DNA of 64,000 bases from Hasllibacter sp. MH4015 (GTDB lineage Bacteria > Pseudomonadota > Alphaproteobacteria > Rhodobacterales > Rhodobacteraceae). Of this stretch, positions 26,518 through 34,600 are shown piece by piece; positions within the stretch are counted from its first letter, which is position 1, and each line of letters starts with the position of its first letter. The notes beneath the pieces are model-generated. The model worked only from the letters and a program-made list of their open reading frames with translations. It did not search any database and was not told where the DNA came from. Made by a program: the position numbers and the translations under genes. Where the stretch lies: the NCBI RefSeq assembly GCF_020177575.1, contig NZ_JAHTBK010000001.1, positions 1,919,875-1,983,874 of the forward strand. The letters run 5' to 3'.

Positions 26518-26907
26518 TTACTGGACCCGTACCCAGGTTTGGCGCGCGCAGATCAGGCCACCGGCAACGCAGCCGCGCAGGGTGATCTGGTTGCCGTTCA
26601 GGTTCATGCGACCGATATAGATGCGGTCGTTGGATGGCCGCCAGACGGAGCCCTCATATTCCCCACCGCCGGTCGGAACCATATCGATCACGATCTGACG
26701 TCCGATATTCGGGCTCTGATACTGACCCGACGAATCGTAGGTTCGGGTGATCGTGCCGCACACCGCGTTGCCGCAGGGCGAAATCGTCACGTGGGCGTAG
26801 GCACCGTCATCCACTTCGGTCTGCCAGACTCCTTCCGCCGGATCGGCGAGGGCCGCACCGGCCATGGCCATCAACGCGGCAGCGGCGGCCAGAATTGTCT
26901 TTTTCAT
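26518..26907 (-). CDS. DUF2147 family secreted protein
   Basis: This 129-aa protein has a Sec signal peptide (MKKTILAAAAALMAMAGAALA) and a mature domain with the DUF2147 pattern: GVWQTE at the N-terminus, CG..VCG, then SNDRIYIGRMNL and a closing RGCV...QTW. DUF2147 proteins are small periplasmic beta-barrel-like proteins of unknown role. It sits inside the histidine gene region but on the opposite strand. Confidence 0.85.
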   Translation of the reverse strand: MKKTILAAAAALMAMAGAALADPAEGVWQTEVDDGAYAHVTISPCGNAVCGTITRTYDSSGQYQSPNIGRQIVIDMVPTGGGEYEGSVWRPSNDRIYIGRMNLNGNQITLRGCVAGGLICARQTWVRVQ

Positions 26908-27053
26908 GTCCTTGATCTCCCTTGTCTCCTCTGACCGGGATCATTTCGTGCGCACCTTCCTGTGGCAAGCGTGACGTTGCGACCCTATGGTCGCGTGGGC
27001 GCGCCGATGTCGGTCAGCATGGAGCCGTCCCGCCCATCGGCGCGCGCCAAGGG

Positions 27054-27740
27054 CTAGCGCTGGATATTGTCATCCATCCAGGCATTCACATCCGGGCCGC
27101 CAACGGCCGCCAATTGCGTTTCTCCACCCCCAAACCACAGGACAACGGGACCGTACGGGGTTTTCTCCAGCGGACCACCCGGCCCGTTATCAAGCGGACC
27201 ACCGGGCCCGAAATCGTCTTCGTTGATGGGCAGCATGAAGCCGTCGCCATCCGGGCCCTTGCCGGTGAGGCGTCGCCAAAAGCGTTTCAGCCAGCCGACC
27301 TTCTTCTGCTCCCCTTCCCCATTTCCCTTGGACCCAGACACGTCTTCCAATGCCGTCGTATCCCCATCGGTACTCGTGGCGTCTTCGGCGTTGGGCAGTT
27401 TTCCGTTCTCAAGGTCGTTTAACGCCTTGCGCATGGCCTTTCTGCCTTTGGTCGTCGACATATCGTAGTTCAGGACCACCACGGCAGACTCGTCTGTCCC
27501 TGAGTTCACGGAAATGAAAATCTGACCACTCATTTGTGAATCGCCGCCCTCCGTTGTCCAGGTTTTGGCGTGGTAGGAGGTCTCGCCCTTGGTGCCCTCA
27601 TTGGGCGAATGCCACTGGGTTTGCTTGTCGCCGCCGTCGAGATCAGACGCATCGTGCTCATTCGGCGTCCCGGCCCATTCGCCAGCGCCGGAATTGCTAC
27701 CGTTTGAGCTGTCAGTCGGGGTGTTCGGAGTATCAGACAA
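27054..27740 (-). CDS. Hypothetical Ser/Gly/Asp-rich protein with GPGGPL repeats
   Basis: This unrecognised 228-aa protein has no signal peptide. Residues 1-60 are hydrophilic and rich in Ser, Thr, Asn, Asp and Gly. A folded-looking core (GQIFISVNSGTDESAVVVLNY) is followed by a basic tract (WLKRFWRRL, about 147-155) that could be membrane- or nucleic-acid-binding. Near the C-terminus GPGGPLDN and GPGGPLEK form a short tandem repeat. It is divergent from hisA and looks like an accessory gene. Confidence 0.6.
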   Translation of the reverse strand: MSDTPNTPTDSSNGSNSGAGEWAGTPNEHDASDLDGGDKQTQWHSPNEGTKGETSYHAKTWTTEGGDSQMSGQIFISVNSGTDESAVVVLNYDMSTTKGRKAMRKALNDLENGKLPNAEDATSTDGDTTALEDVSGSKGNGEGEQKKVGWLKRFWRRLTGKGPDGDGFMLPINEDDFGPGGPLDNGPGGPLEKTPYGPVVLWFGGGETQLAAVGGPDVNAWMDDNIQR

Positions 27741-27888
27741 GAATTCTTCCTTTCATAAAATGGATTAACCTCAACATCTTGCGAGTGATCCTGTTACACG
27801 CCAAGCGTTTTTTGATGACGTACCGTCTTGCACCCGCACTGCGCATGGGGGAAAAGCCGCGCCGCAGCCAAGCCGACAGGAATGCACA

Positions 27889-28605
27889 ATGATCCTCTAC
27901 CCCGCCATCGACCTGAAAGACGGCAATGCCGTGCGCCTTGTGCGTGGAGAGATGTCGGAGGCGACGGTCTTCAACACCGATCCCGCCGCACAGGCGCGCG
28001 CATTTCAGGATGCGGGATGTGAGTGGCTCCATCTGGTGGACCTGAACGGCGCATTTGCCGGTGCCCCGGTGAATGGCGCGGCGGTGGAGGCGATCCTGTC
28101 CGCCACAAATGTGCCCACACAGCTTGGAGGCGGCATCCGCGACATCGCCACGATCGAGATGTGGCTGTCCCGCGGCATCGCCCGCGTGATCCTCGGCACG
28201 GTGGCCGTGGAAAACCCCGATCTCGTGCGACAGGCCGCGAAGGCGTTCCCCGGCCAAATCGCTGTCGGCATCGACGCCCGCAAGGGCCGCGTCGCCACGA
28301 AGGGATGGGCGGAGGAGACGGATGTTATGGTCACCGACCTCGCCCGCGCCTTCGAGGATGCCGGCGTGGCGGCCATCATCTACACCGATATCGACCGCGA
28401 CGGCGCCATGGGCGGCCCTAATGTCACCGCCACCGCGGACCTTGCGCGCGCCACATCCATCCCCGTCATCGCGTCGGGCGGCGTGTCCTCCCTCGCCGAT
28501 CTTCGGGCGCTCAAGGCCACTGATGTGATCGCGGGCGCGATATCGGGCCGCGCGCTTTACGACGGCGCTCTGGACCTGTCCGAGGCGTTGGCGGCGTTGC
28601 GCTGA
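27889..28605 (+). CDS. hisA: Phosphoribosylformimino-5-aminoimidazole carboxamide ribotide isomerase
   Basis: HisA isomerises ProFAR to PRFAR in histidine synthesis. It is a 238-aa TIM barrel with the catalytic aspartates in [14 protein letters not shown] (N-terminal) and [14 protein letters not shown], plus phosphate-binding loops LGGGIRD and ASGGVSSL. A 141-aa membrane protein gene separates it from hisF. Confidence 0.97.
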   Translation: MILYPAIDLKDGNAVRLVRGEMSEATVFNTDPAAQARAFQDAGCEWLHLVDLNGAFAGAPVNGAAVEAILSATNVPTQLGGGIRDIATIEMWLSRGIARVILGTVAVENPDLVRQAAKAFPGQIAVGIDARKGRVATKGWAEETDVMVTDLARAFEDAGVAAIIYTDIDRDGAMGGPNVTATADLARATSIPVIASGGVSSLADLRALKATDVIAGAISGRALYDGALDLSEALAALR

Positions 28606-28693
28606 ATCAAAGACACGCCCGGCGGTAAGGAAATCCCCCAGTGGCGCACCCGTCGCGACGTCCCCAAGTGAAAAACAGGAGGTGGGCAAAGCG

Positions 28694-29119
28694 ATGGGTT
28701 ACGCATTGATGTATTTCGTCGGTCTTTTGGGTCCCGTCCTCCTCGTCGGCGCGGGCCTATTCAGCTGGTCATATCTCACCCACAGCGCAGCCCTTGCACG
28801 CATCCTGCACTGGTTTGCCCTCTGTGCGGGCGCGATCCTGACAATCGTGACCGCCGCACTGGTCTACGCATTGACGGATTGCTTCGGGAACATCCTCTAC
28901 GGCATGACCCATTGCGCGCGGCTCTCGGTCGAGACGGGAAACGCAATTCTCGCCGCCAACTGGATCGCCTATCTTACCGCAATCGTGCTGACGCTGCTGA
29001 TCGTGCTGACAGGGATCGTCATGGGTTTGTTGCACGACACCGCGCAAGCACGTGAGGGGCAGAAGGCGGACGAGCCCCCTCGCTCCCCCCACCTTCCCCC
29101 CGCGCGTCTGATCCCCTAA
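28694..29119 (+). CDS. Hypothetical membrane protein within the his genes
   Basis: This 141-aa protein has three likely membrane helices (about 4-24, 37-60 and 90-115) and a charged, proline-rich C-terminal tail. I recognise no family. AGGAGG at 28678-28682 precedes the ATG by 11 bases. It lies between hisA and hisF on the same strand, nine bases before hisF, so it is probably cotranscribed with them. Confidence 0.6.
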   Translation: MGYALMYFVGLLGPVLLVGAGLFSWSYLTHSAALARILHWFALCAGAILTIVTAALVYALTDCFGNILYGMTHCARLSVETGNAILAANWIAYLTAIVLTLLIVLTGIVMGLLHDTAQAREGQKADEPPRSPHLPPARLIP

Positions 29120-29128
29120 GACAAGCCC

Positions 29129-29890
29129 ATGTTGAAGACCCGTATCATTCCCTGCCTAGACGTGGCCGAGGGGCGCACCGTGAAGGGCGTGAACTTCGTC
29201 GATCTGATCGACGCAGGCGATCCCGTCGAACAGGCCCGCGCCTATGACCTCGCAGGCGCGGATGAGCTGTGTTTCCTCGACATCAAGGCCACCCACGAAA
29301 ACCGCGGCACGATGTACGACCTTGCCACCCGAACGGCGGAGCAATGTTTTATGCCGCTCACCATCGGCGGCGGCGTACGGACGGTCGAAGATGTACGCAA
29401 CCTGCTGTTGGCGGGGGCCGACAAGGTCTCGTTCAATTCCGCCGCCGTGGCCGACCCCGATTGCATCGCGCGCGCCGCAGATAAATTCGGCAGCCAATGC
29501 ATCGTCTGCGCCATCGACGCAAAGACCGTGGCGCCCGGGAAATGGGAAATCTTCACCCATGGTGGGCGCAAATCCACCGGCATCGACGCCGTGGAATTTG
29601 CGAAGACCGTAACCGCCAAGGGTGCCGGTGAAATCCTGCTGACCTCCATGGATCGTGACGGCACGAAGGCGGGCTTCAACCTGCCCCTGACCCGCGCCGT
29701 CAGTGATGCCGTGAATGTCCCCGTCATTGCATCGGGCGGCGTCGGCACGCTTGATCACCTCGTCGAAGGCGTGACCGAAGGCGGCGCGTCTGCTGTCCTC
29801 GCTGCGTCTATCTTTCACTTCGGCACCTATACGATCGGTCAGGCCAAGGCCCACATGGCCGCCGCCGGTATCCCCATGAGGTTGACATGA
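29129..29890 (+). CDS. hisF: Imidazole glycerol phosphate synthase cyclase subunit
   Basis: HisF uses ammonia from HisH to convert PRFAR to imidazole glycerol phosphate and AICAR. It is 253 aa, with the catalytic aspartates in [16 protein letters not shown] (D11) and VCAIDAKT (about D130), and the phosphate loops IGGGVRT and ASGGVGT. Its end overlaps hisE by four bases. Confidence 0.97.
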   Translation: MLKTRIIPCLDVAEGRTVKGVNFVDLIDAGDPVEQARAYDLAGADELCFLDIKATHENRGTMYDLATRTAEQCFMPLTIGGGVRTVEDVRNLLLAGADKVSFNSAAVADPDCIARAADKFGSQCIVCAIDAKTVAPGKWEIFTHGGRKSTGIDAVEFAKTVTAKGAGEILLTSMDRDGTKAGFNLPLTRAVSDAVNVPVIASGGVGTLDHLVEGVTEGGASAVLAASIFHFGTYTIGQAKAHMAAAGIPMRLT

Positions 29891-30195
29891 GCATCCATGA
29901 CCTTGCCGCGACGCTTGAGGCCCGCAAATCCGCTGACCCCGACAGCTCCTGGACCGCCAAGCTGTTGGCCCAAGGACCCGAGAAATGCGCGGAGAAGTTC
30001 GGGGAAGAGGCCGTTGAGGCGATCATCGAGGCGGTGAAAGGCGACCGGGCGGCCCTGACGTCGGAGGCTGCGGATGCGCTCTACCACCTGCTTGTCATGT
30101 GTGCCGCTCGCGACGTGAGCCTTGCCGATATCGAAGCGGAACTGGAACGCCGCAGCGCACAGTCCGGCCTGGCAGAGAAAGCCTCCCGTGGCTGA
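29887..30195 (+). CDS. hisE: Phosphoribosyl-ATP pyrophosphatase
   Basis: HisE converts PR-ATP to PR-AMP, the second step of histidine synthesis. It is a 102-aa all-helical MazG-like protein with [17 protein letters not shown] and the metal-binding [12 protein letters not shown] helix. It is the stand-alone form, not fused to HisI. It overlaps both neighbours: four bases with hisF and eight with the following NADAR gene. Confidence 0.96.
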   Translation: MSIHDLAATLEARKSADPDSSWTAKLLAQGPEKCAEKFGEEAVEAIIEAVKGDRAALTSEAADALYHLLVMCAARDVSLADIEAELERRSAQSGLAEKASRG

Positions 30196-30631
30196 CACGA
30201 TCTATTTCTACGCCCAGACCGATCCCTACGCGGAGTTTTCCAACTTCGCGCCCTTCGGGGTGGAGATGGACGGCGTCTATTGGCGGACCGTCGAGCACTA
30301 CTTTCAGGCGATGAAATTCCACGATGCGGCGTACCGTGACCGCATCCGCTCCGCCTCAAAACCCAAGGACGCCAAAGCCCTTGGCATGACCCGCGCGATC
30401 CCGCTGCGATCTGATTGGGAGGAAGTGAAGGATGACATCATGTATTCCGCCGTCTCGTGCAAATTCCGCACCCATCCGGGCCCAAGGGACTTGCTGCTCG
30501 GCACCGGTGACGCCCGCATCGTCGAAAACGCGATCTCGGATTATTACTGGGGCGGCGGACAGGACGGCTCCGGCCTGAACAAACTGGGTGAAATCCTGAT
30601 GCGCGTCCGTGACGAGTTGCGCGCCGCCTAG
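30188..30631 (+). CDS. NADAR (YbiA-like) N-glycosidase family protein
   Basis: This 147-aa protein has the NADAR-fold signature: [27 protein letters not shown], a KFRTHP motif and the C-terminal [16 protein letters not shown]. In E. coli, YbiA cleaves the N-glycosidic bond of early riboflavin intermediates that would otherwise be reactive. The GTG start overlaps hisE by eight bases, so its translation is probably coupled to a gene whose substrate is also a phosphoribosyl compound. Confidence 0.88.
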   Translation: MADTIYFYAQTDPYAEFSNFAPFGVEMDGVYWRTVEHYFQAMKFHDAAYRDRIRSASKPKDAKALGMTRAIPLRSDWEEVKDDIMYSAVSCKFRTHPGPRDLLLGTGDARIVENAISDYYWGGGQDGSGLNKLGEILMRVRDELRAA

Positions 30632-30655
30632 CCCCGCCGCGATTCGGGGGGCCGG

Positions 30656-30770
30656 GTCAAGGATCGCGCTCGCGACCGCGCCTTGGCGCGGCTTGTCCTT
30701 GACGCAGACGCCGACTCGCAGATCAGGCTCGATCTGGCCTGTTTCCGGCACACCTGTCCGGAAACGGCCT
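30656..30770. other. Structured intergenic element: three-way junction plus hairpin
   Basis: Arms GTCAAGGA (30656-30663) and TCCTTGAC (30696-30703) enclose two further stems, TCGCG/CGCGA and CCGCGCC/GGCGCGG, which together make a three-way junction. A second long stem follows: GGCCTGTTTCCGG (30736-30748) with CCGGAAACGGCC (30758-30769), one bulge. No T-rich tail follows and no gene fits. It occupies most of the 290-base gap between the NADAR and CoA-binding genes. Confidence 0.55.
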
Positions 30771-30922
30771 CTCAGCACTGCATCCCTGCGACGCCAAACT
30801 GTGCGCAGCCCGGCGATGGTCCCCCGCGCGCCGACGGGCCGCTTGCGGCCCCCGGCGCGCCACGCCCAAAGGGCGCCAACATCGCGCGCAAGCGCGTGGC
30901 GGCGATCGCGGGAGCGTGCGGC

Positions 30923-31396
30923 TCACAGCTTCGAGGAGATGATCCCGGTATTGAACCCACCCATCCGAAGCTCGCCGAACAGGCGTTGATATTCGATCTT
31001 CGGGCAGCGGTTCTGGATTACGGTCAGACCCTCCGCCTCGGCCTTCGCCGCCGCCTCTCCGTGAGATACACCGATCTGCATCCAAATAACCTTGGGACGG
31101 ACCGGCAGGGCCAGGGCGGCATCCACGATGTCGGGGACGAATTCGGACCGGCGGAAAATGTCGATCACGTCCACCGGTCCCGGCATCGCCGCCAGATCCT
31201 CCACCACCTCCGCCCCGAACAGGATTTTGCCCGCATGGACCGGATTGACCGGCACCACGTCGAAGCCTTTGAGCTTCAGGTAGCGCGCGACGTAATGGGA
31301 GGGGCGGACGGGATTGGGGGAGACGCCGACACAGGCAAAGCTCTTCACCTCGCGCAGGACGCGCCGCAGCAGATCGTCTGAGGGATGCTCGCTCAT
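30923..31396 (-). CDS. CoA-binding domain protein (YccU family)
   Basis: This 157-aa Rossmann-fold protein of the CoA_binding_2 type has the N-terminal FACVGVSPNPVRPSHYVARYL nucleotide-binding region and the later IWMQIGVSHGEAA and NRCPKIEY motifs. Members bind CoA or acyl-CoA in the cytoplasm, but their biological role is unclear. It stands alone. Confidence 0.88.
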   Translation of the reverse strand: MSEHPSDDLLRRVLREVKSFACVGVSPNPVRPSHYVARYLKLKGFDVVPVNPVHAGKILFGAEVVEDLAAMPGPVDVIDIFRRSEFVPDIVDAALALPVRPKVIWMQIGVSHGEAAAKAEAEGLTVIQNRCPKIEYQRLFGELRMGGFNTGIISSKL

Positions 31397-31414
31397 GCCA
31401 AAACGCTAGCAGAC

Positions 31415-31451
31415 AAAAAAGGCGCCCGCATCGGGTTTTACCGGCGGGCGC
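31415..31451 (-). terminator. Terminator after the YHS-domain gene
   Basis: On the minus strand GCGCCCGC (31451-31444) pairs with GCGGGCGC (31429-31422) around a 14-base loop, followed after one C by TTTTTT (31420-31415). It lies 120 bases below the YHS gene stop. Confidence 0.7.
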
Positions 31452-31570
31452 AGTTCTGGAACGAGGGACAGTGATGGGCGCGCGACGTTCCAAGATCGCG
31501 GCGCCTCCCAAAGATATGGGGTCGGCCCAGCCCCTCGGGTAGGGGGAACGACGAAAACGTGATGAGACAG

Positions 31571-32041
31571 CTATCCCAGGATGCCGGGCCAGTTCGCATC
31601 CCCGTCCCGGATCGCATCGGGCAATAGCCTGAGCCAGCGGCGGCGGATGCGCAGGGAATAGTTCAAGAACAACCGTCCATCGACCACGGACCAGGCTTCG
31701 GGCACCGTATCCGCCACGTAGCCACGGGCGGCGGCAAACGCGCAATACCCGCCATAGGCGGGCGCGTAGGCCCCGGGATTGTCTTCAAAGAGGGCGCGGT
31801 TTTCGGCGTTTGCGAAATGCCAGGTCGCGCCATTCCACTCTAGCGCAAAGTCCGCGTGACCCTGAACCGGATCGTCGCCGTCTGCCAGACCGAAATAGGC
31901 CACCGGATCGGCCCCGTTGATCGCCACGCCATCGGTCGCGAAAACCTGCGGTTCCATCGCCCGTGCGCGACCGGCCAGAAGCACGGATGGGGCTGTCGCG
32001 GCCAGGAGGCCAAGAACTGTGCGGCGTGTCGGCATAATCAT
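31571..32041 (-). CDS. YHS domain-containing exported protein
   Basis: This 156-aa protein starts with a probable twin-arginine signal (TRRTVLGLLAA, cleavage near GRARA), so it may be exported folded to the periplasm. The mature part has the YHS-domain pattern found in heavy-metal ATPases and stand-alone proteins: AINGADPVAYF, EWNGATWHFANAENRALFEDNP and YGGYCAFAAA. YHS domains are suspected metal-binding modules. The second ATG, two codons in, is an equally good start. Confidence 0.85.
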   Translation of the reverse strand: MIMPTRRTVLGLLAATAPSVLLAGRARAMEPQVFATDGVAINGADPVAYFGLADGDDPVQGHADFALEWNGATWHFANAENRALFEDNPGAYAPAYGGYCAFAAARGYVADTVPEAWSVVDGRLFLNYSLRIRRRWLRLLPDAIRDGDANWPGILG

Positions 32042-32138
32042 AAAACCCTGTCAGAGACGCGTCTGCGCGAAATGTGCGACAGGACCGCCGCGATTGGAAC
32101 CCGACCTGACCAAGCTGTTATCCCGCGTGAGGGTGCGC

Positions 32139-32453
32139 CTAGTCAAAAATATCCTCGATAAGGTCGAACGCATCTTCAAAGACGTCTCCGAACGCCTTCT
32201 TCCACTTGGACTTGCGCTTTTTCTTCTTCGCCTTACGCGGCCGCTCCGGCAGGCCGAGGCCGTGGGGCGCGGGCCGTTCGGGAGAGCGTTTGACAGTCTC
32301 ACGCCGCTTTTCGGGCGGCTTGAGCCATTTCATCTCGTGCAGGGGCGCGCCGCAGGCCCCACAGGCCAGCTCGTGTCCGTCACGCGCGGTGAATTTCAGC
32401 GTCTGGCGTCGCCCGCAATAACAGCAGGTCGCGATCTTGGTGTTGATTGGCAT
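32139..32453 (-). CDS. Small zinc-ribbon protein with basic tail
   Basis: This 104-aa protein has two CxxC pairs (CCYCG near residue 11 and CGACG near 33), forming a likely zinc ribbon, then a proline/arginine-rich linker, a Lys-rich stretch (KAKKKKRKSKWKK) and an acidic amphipathic C-terminus (FEDAFDLIEDIF). It may bind nucleic acid or a protein partner; the function is unknown. It lies three bases after the rRNA methyltransferase gene and is probably cotranscribed with it. Confidence 0.7.
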   Translation of the reverse strand: MPINTKIATCCYCGRRQTLKFTARDGHELACGACGAPLHEMKWLKPPEKRRETVKRSPERPAPHGLGLPERPRKAKKKKRKSKWKKAFGDVFEDAFDLIEDIFD

Positions 32454-32456
32454 GCC

Positions 32457-33239
32457 CTATCCTCTTGTCAGAGCATATAGGGCAACGGCGGCTGCGTTTG
32501 AGACGTTGAGCGATCCAAAATCACGTGCGAAGGGAATTTTCGCCAATTCGTCGCAGAGCGCCCGGGTCCGGTCCCGCAAACCCGGTCCCTCGGCCCCCAT
32601 CACCAGCGCGACATGGCCCTCTGCATGGCGCTTGGCGATCACGTCGATCTCCTCCGCGCCCTCTTCGGCGAGGCCGACCATCCAGAACCCGTCGGATTTC
32701 AGCGCCTCCATCGCGTCGCCCAGATTGCCGACGCGCGCATAGGGCATCCGCTCCAGCGCGCCCGAGGCCGTCTTGGCAAGCGCCCCGGTTTCTGGCGCGG
32801 AATGCCGGGCGGGTGCGATGACGGCATTGGCCCCGAACACCTCGGCGGAGCGCAGGATGGCCCCGACATTATGGGGGTCGGACACGCGGTCCAGCAGCAC
32901 GATCACCGACCTACCGGCACCGTCGCCCCGGGCCAATGCGCGCCAGTCGCCCCAATCCAGCGGCTTCACCTCCACCGCCGCGCCCTGGTGGACGGAGCCC
33001 GGATCGAGCGGCACGGGGAATTTACGCGGATCGACGATTTCGGGCGCGATCCCGCGCCCGGCGATGCTGTCGGACAGCTTGTCGGCGGCGTTGCGACTGA
33101 CCACGAGGCGGCGGATCTCTCGCGCTGGGTTGGCCAGCGCATCACGCACCGCGTGCAGCCCAAAAAGCCATAAGGTTTCGGCCGCCGCGGCGCGCTTCCC
33201 GCGTTCCTTGTCGACCACCCATGTCGGTTTCTTGGCCAT
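32457..33239 (-). CDS. rlmB: TrmH/SpoU family RNA 2'-O-methyltransferase (RlmB-like)
   Basis: This 260-aa SPOUT-fold enzyme has an N-terminal substrate-binding domain (about 20-100) and a knotted SAM domain with the three SpoU motifs: DRVSDPHNVGAILRSA, VMGAEGPGL and SLNVSNAAAVALY. This layout fits RlmB, which methylates G2251 of 23S rRNA, but related TrmH enzymes cannot be excluded. The ATG at 33239 starts a basic MAKKP N-terminus; the upstream in-frame extension has no coding character. Confidence 0.88.
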   Translation of the reverse strand: MAKKPTWVVDKERGKRAAAAETLWLFGLHAVRDALANPAREIRRLVVSRNAADKLSDSIAGRGIAPEIVDPRKFPVPLDPGSVHQGAAVEVKPLDWGDWRALARGDGAGRSVIVLLDRVSDPHNVGAILRSAEVFGANAVIAPARHSAPETGALAKTASGALERMPYARVGNLGDAMEALKSDGFWMVGLAEEGAEEIDVIAKRHAEGHVALVMGAEGPGLRDRTRALCDELAKIPFARDFGSLNVSNAAAVALYALTRG

Positions 33240-33319
33240 GTTCACCTCCGCAGGCATCCTTGCGGGAGCGCGCGGAGGAGCGCAAGCTGACCCAATCTGC
33301 AATCTTGGGGGAATGTGCC

Positions 33320-33667
33320 ATGAAACTTGCAACACTCAAGATCCCGGTCGCCGACCTGGAGCGGGCGAATGCGTTCTACGCCGTGCTGTTCGAGAGGGAG
33401 CCGGTCTTCACGGCCGCCGAATTCGGCTGGACTCAATTCGACCTCGAAGGGCTGCCGCTCGCGCTTTACGACCCAAGCAAAAGCAACCATGGCGGCGAGC
33501 CGGGACACGACTTGGACTTTCACCTGGCCAGCGAGGCGATCAAGGCCGTGCGTGACCGGATCGTGCCCCATGCACCCGACGCCACAATCCACGCAAATGC
33601 CGATGGCAGTCGCTCGTTGGAGCTGTCAGACCCGGACGGAAACAAGCTTACAATCATGGCGGCGTGA
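33320..33667 (+). CDS. VOC (glyoxalase/bleomycin resistance fold) protein
   Basis: This 115-aa single-unit VOC protein has KIPVADLERANAFYAVLF at the N-terminus and ends with the typical ELSDPDGNKLTIM. VOC proteins are metal-dependent lyases, dioxygenases or binding proteins; nothing here defines the substrate. The ATG at 33320 is chosen because it begins the first beta strand. Confidence 0.85.
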   Translation: MKLATLKIPVADLERANAFYAVLFEREPVFTAAEFGWTQFDLEGLPLALYDPSKSNHGGEPGHDLDFHLASEAIKAVRDRIVPHAPDATIHANADGSRSLELSDPDGNKLTIMAA

Positions 33668-33742
33668 GGCGCGGTTTTGAGGCTTGACCCCCCGCGCGCG
33701 CGCCGATATTCCGCCCCCACGCCGGAGCAATCCGGCCCCGGT

Positions 33743-33826
33743 GGGCGACAGGCCGCAAGGTGTGGCAGGGGACTGTAACTCCCTCGAGGCGACTCACGCC
33801 TGGTTCGATTCCAGGGTCGCCCACCA
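33743..33826 (+). tRNA. tRNA-Tyr (anticodon GTA)
   Basis: This is a class II cloverleaf: acceptor GGGCGAC/GTCGCCC, a three-bp D stem GCC/GGC, anticodon stem GGGGA/TCCCT with loop CTGTAAC (anticodon GTA), a long variable arm with a GAG/CTC stem, and T arm CCTGG-TTCGATT-CCAGG. The discriminator is A and CCA is encoded. The long variable arm and GTA together identify tyrosine. Confidence 0.94.
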
Positions 33827-33859
33827 TTCTCCAACATCACATCAGATGCGTCAGACCGG

Positions 33860-34600
33860 TCAAGTCAGCCGCGCGTAGATGTCGCCGGAATTTGCATCGT
33901 CGGGCAAATCCGAGATGTAGTGGCAGATCGCATCGGGCGACAGCCACGCATCGTGTTGCAGCATATGCTCCTCCCCCAGGCTGAAATTGAATTCGTAGCG
34001 GCCGAGGTCCAGCAACCGCGCCACGCAATCCAATGCGACCTCGCGCTGGATCGTGGTCAATTCGAACGAAAGGGCCGGCAACGGGCGGTCGAGGCCACGA
34101 AGGACGTCCAATTCGAAGCCCTCCACGTCGATCTTGGTGAAGTCCGGCATGCCGTGGCGCGCGATCAACGTCTCCAGCGTCGTGACCGGCACACGCAATG
34201 CGTCGTCCCAGCTTTGCTCCCGCCAGCCAATCGCACCCCGGGCTGCGTCGACCAGCGCGAGAGAGCCAGTGGAGATCGTGGGGTTGGCGGAATTGACGTA
34301 AAACGTCATCTCCCCCGCCGATGCGCCGAGCGCGCTTTGCAGCAACGAGGCCTCTTTGCATCCGCCGTAGAGGAGCTGCAGGGCGCGGAACATGTTCGGT
34401 TGCGGCTCCACCGTCACGACCCGCGCCCCGAGGCGCAGGAACGACCCGGTCCGATCCCCCAGATGCGCGCCGATATCAAAGGCAAGCCCGCCTTTCGAAA
34501 CGAATTGCGCGTTCAGTCGGTCCATTCGCGCCGTCCGGGCGCTGTCGCGATAATAGACATCGAAGGACCGATGCAGGGCCCGCGCGCGACCGCGCATCAT
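33860..34600 (-). CDS. FkbM family SAM-dependent methyltransferase
   Basis: This 246-aa protein has the FkbM core: SAM loop AFDIGAHLGDRTGSFLRLGA near residue 40, then TVEPQP, and TKIDVEGFELDVLRGL near residue 150. Such enzymes O-methylate sugars or lipids, often in surface polysaccharide clusters. The two adjacent ATGs at 34600/34597 overlap the stop of the glycosyltransferase gene. It is the last of eight tightly packed minus-strand genes. Confidence 0.88.
   Translation of the reverse strand: MMRGRARALHRSFDVYYRDSARTARMDRLNAQFVSKGGLAFDIGAHLGDRTGSFLRLGARVVTVEPQPNMFRALQLLYGGCKEASLLQSALGASAGEMTFYVNSANPTISTGSLALVDAARGAIGWREQSWDDALRVPVTTLETLIARHGMPDFTKIDVEGFELDVLRGLDRPLPALSFELTTIQREVALDCVARLLDLGRYEFNFSLGEEHMLQHDAWLSPDAICHYISDLPDDANSGDIYARLT

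Noticed and set aside
30723-31745. A 340-codon minus-strand frame over the structured gap and CoA-binding gene
   Set aside because: It overlaps a real gene in another frame and GC stems in the gap; no family features.
33720-33742. Earlier 5' end for tRNA-Tyr
   Set aside because: The sequence GTGGGCG at 33741 could suggest a start two bases earlier, but only GGGCGAC at 33743 pairs over seven bases with the 3' acceptor strand and leaves a single discriminator before CCA.
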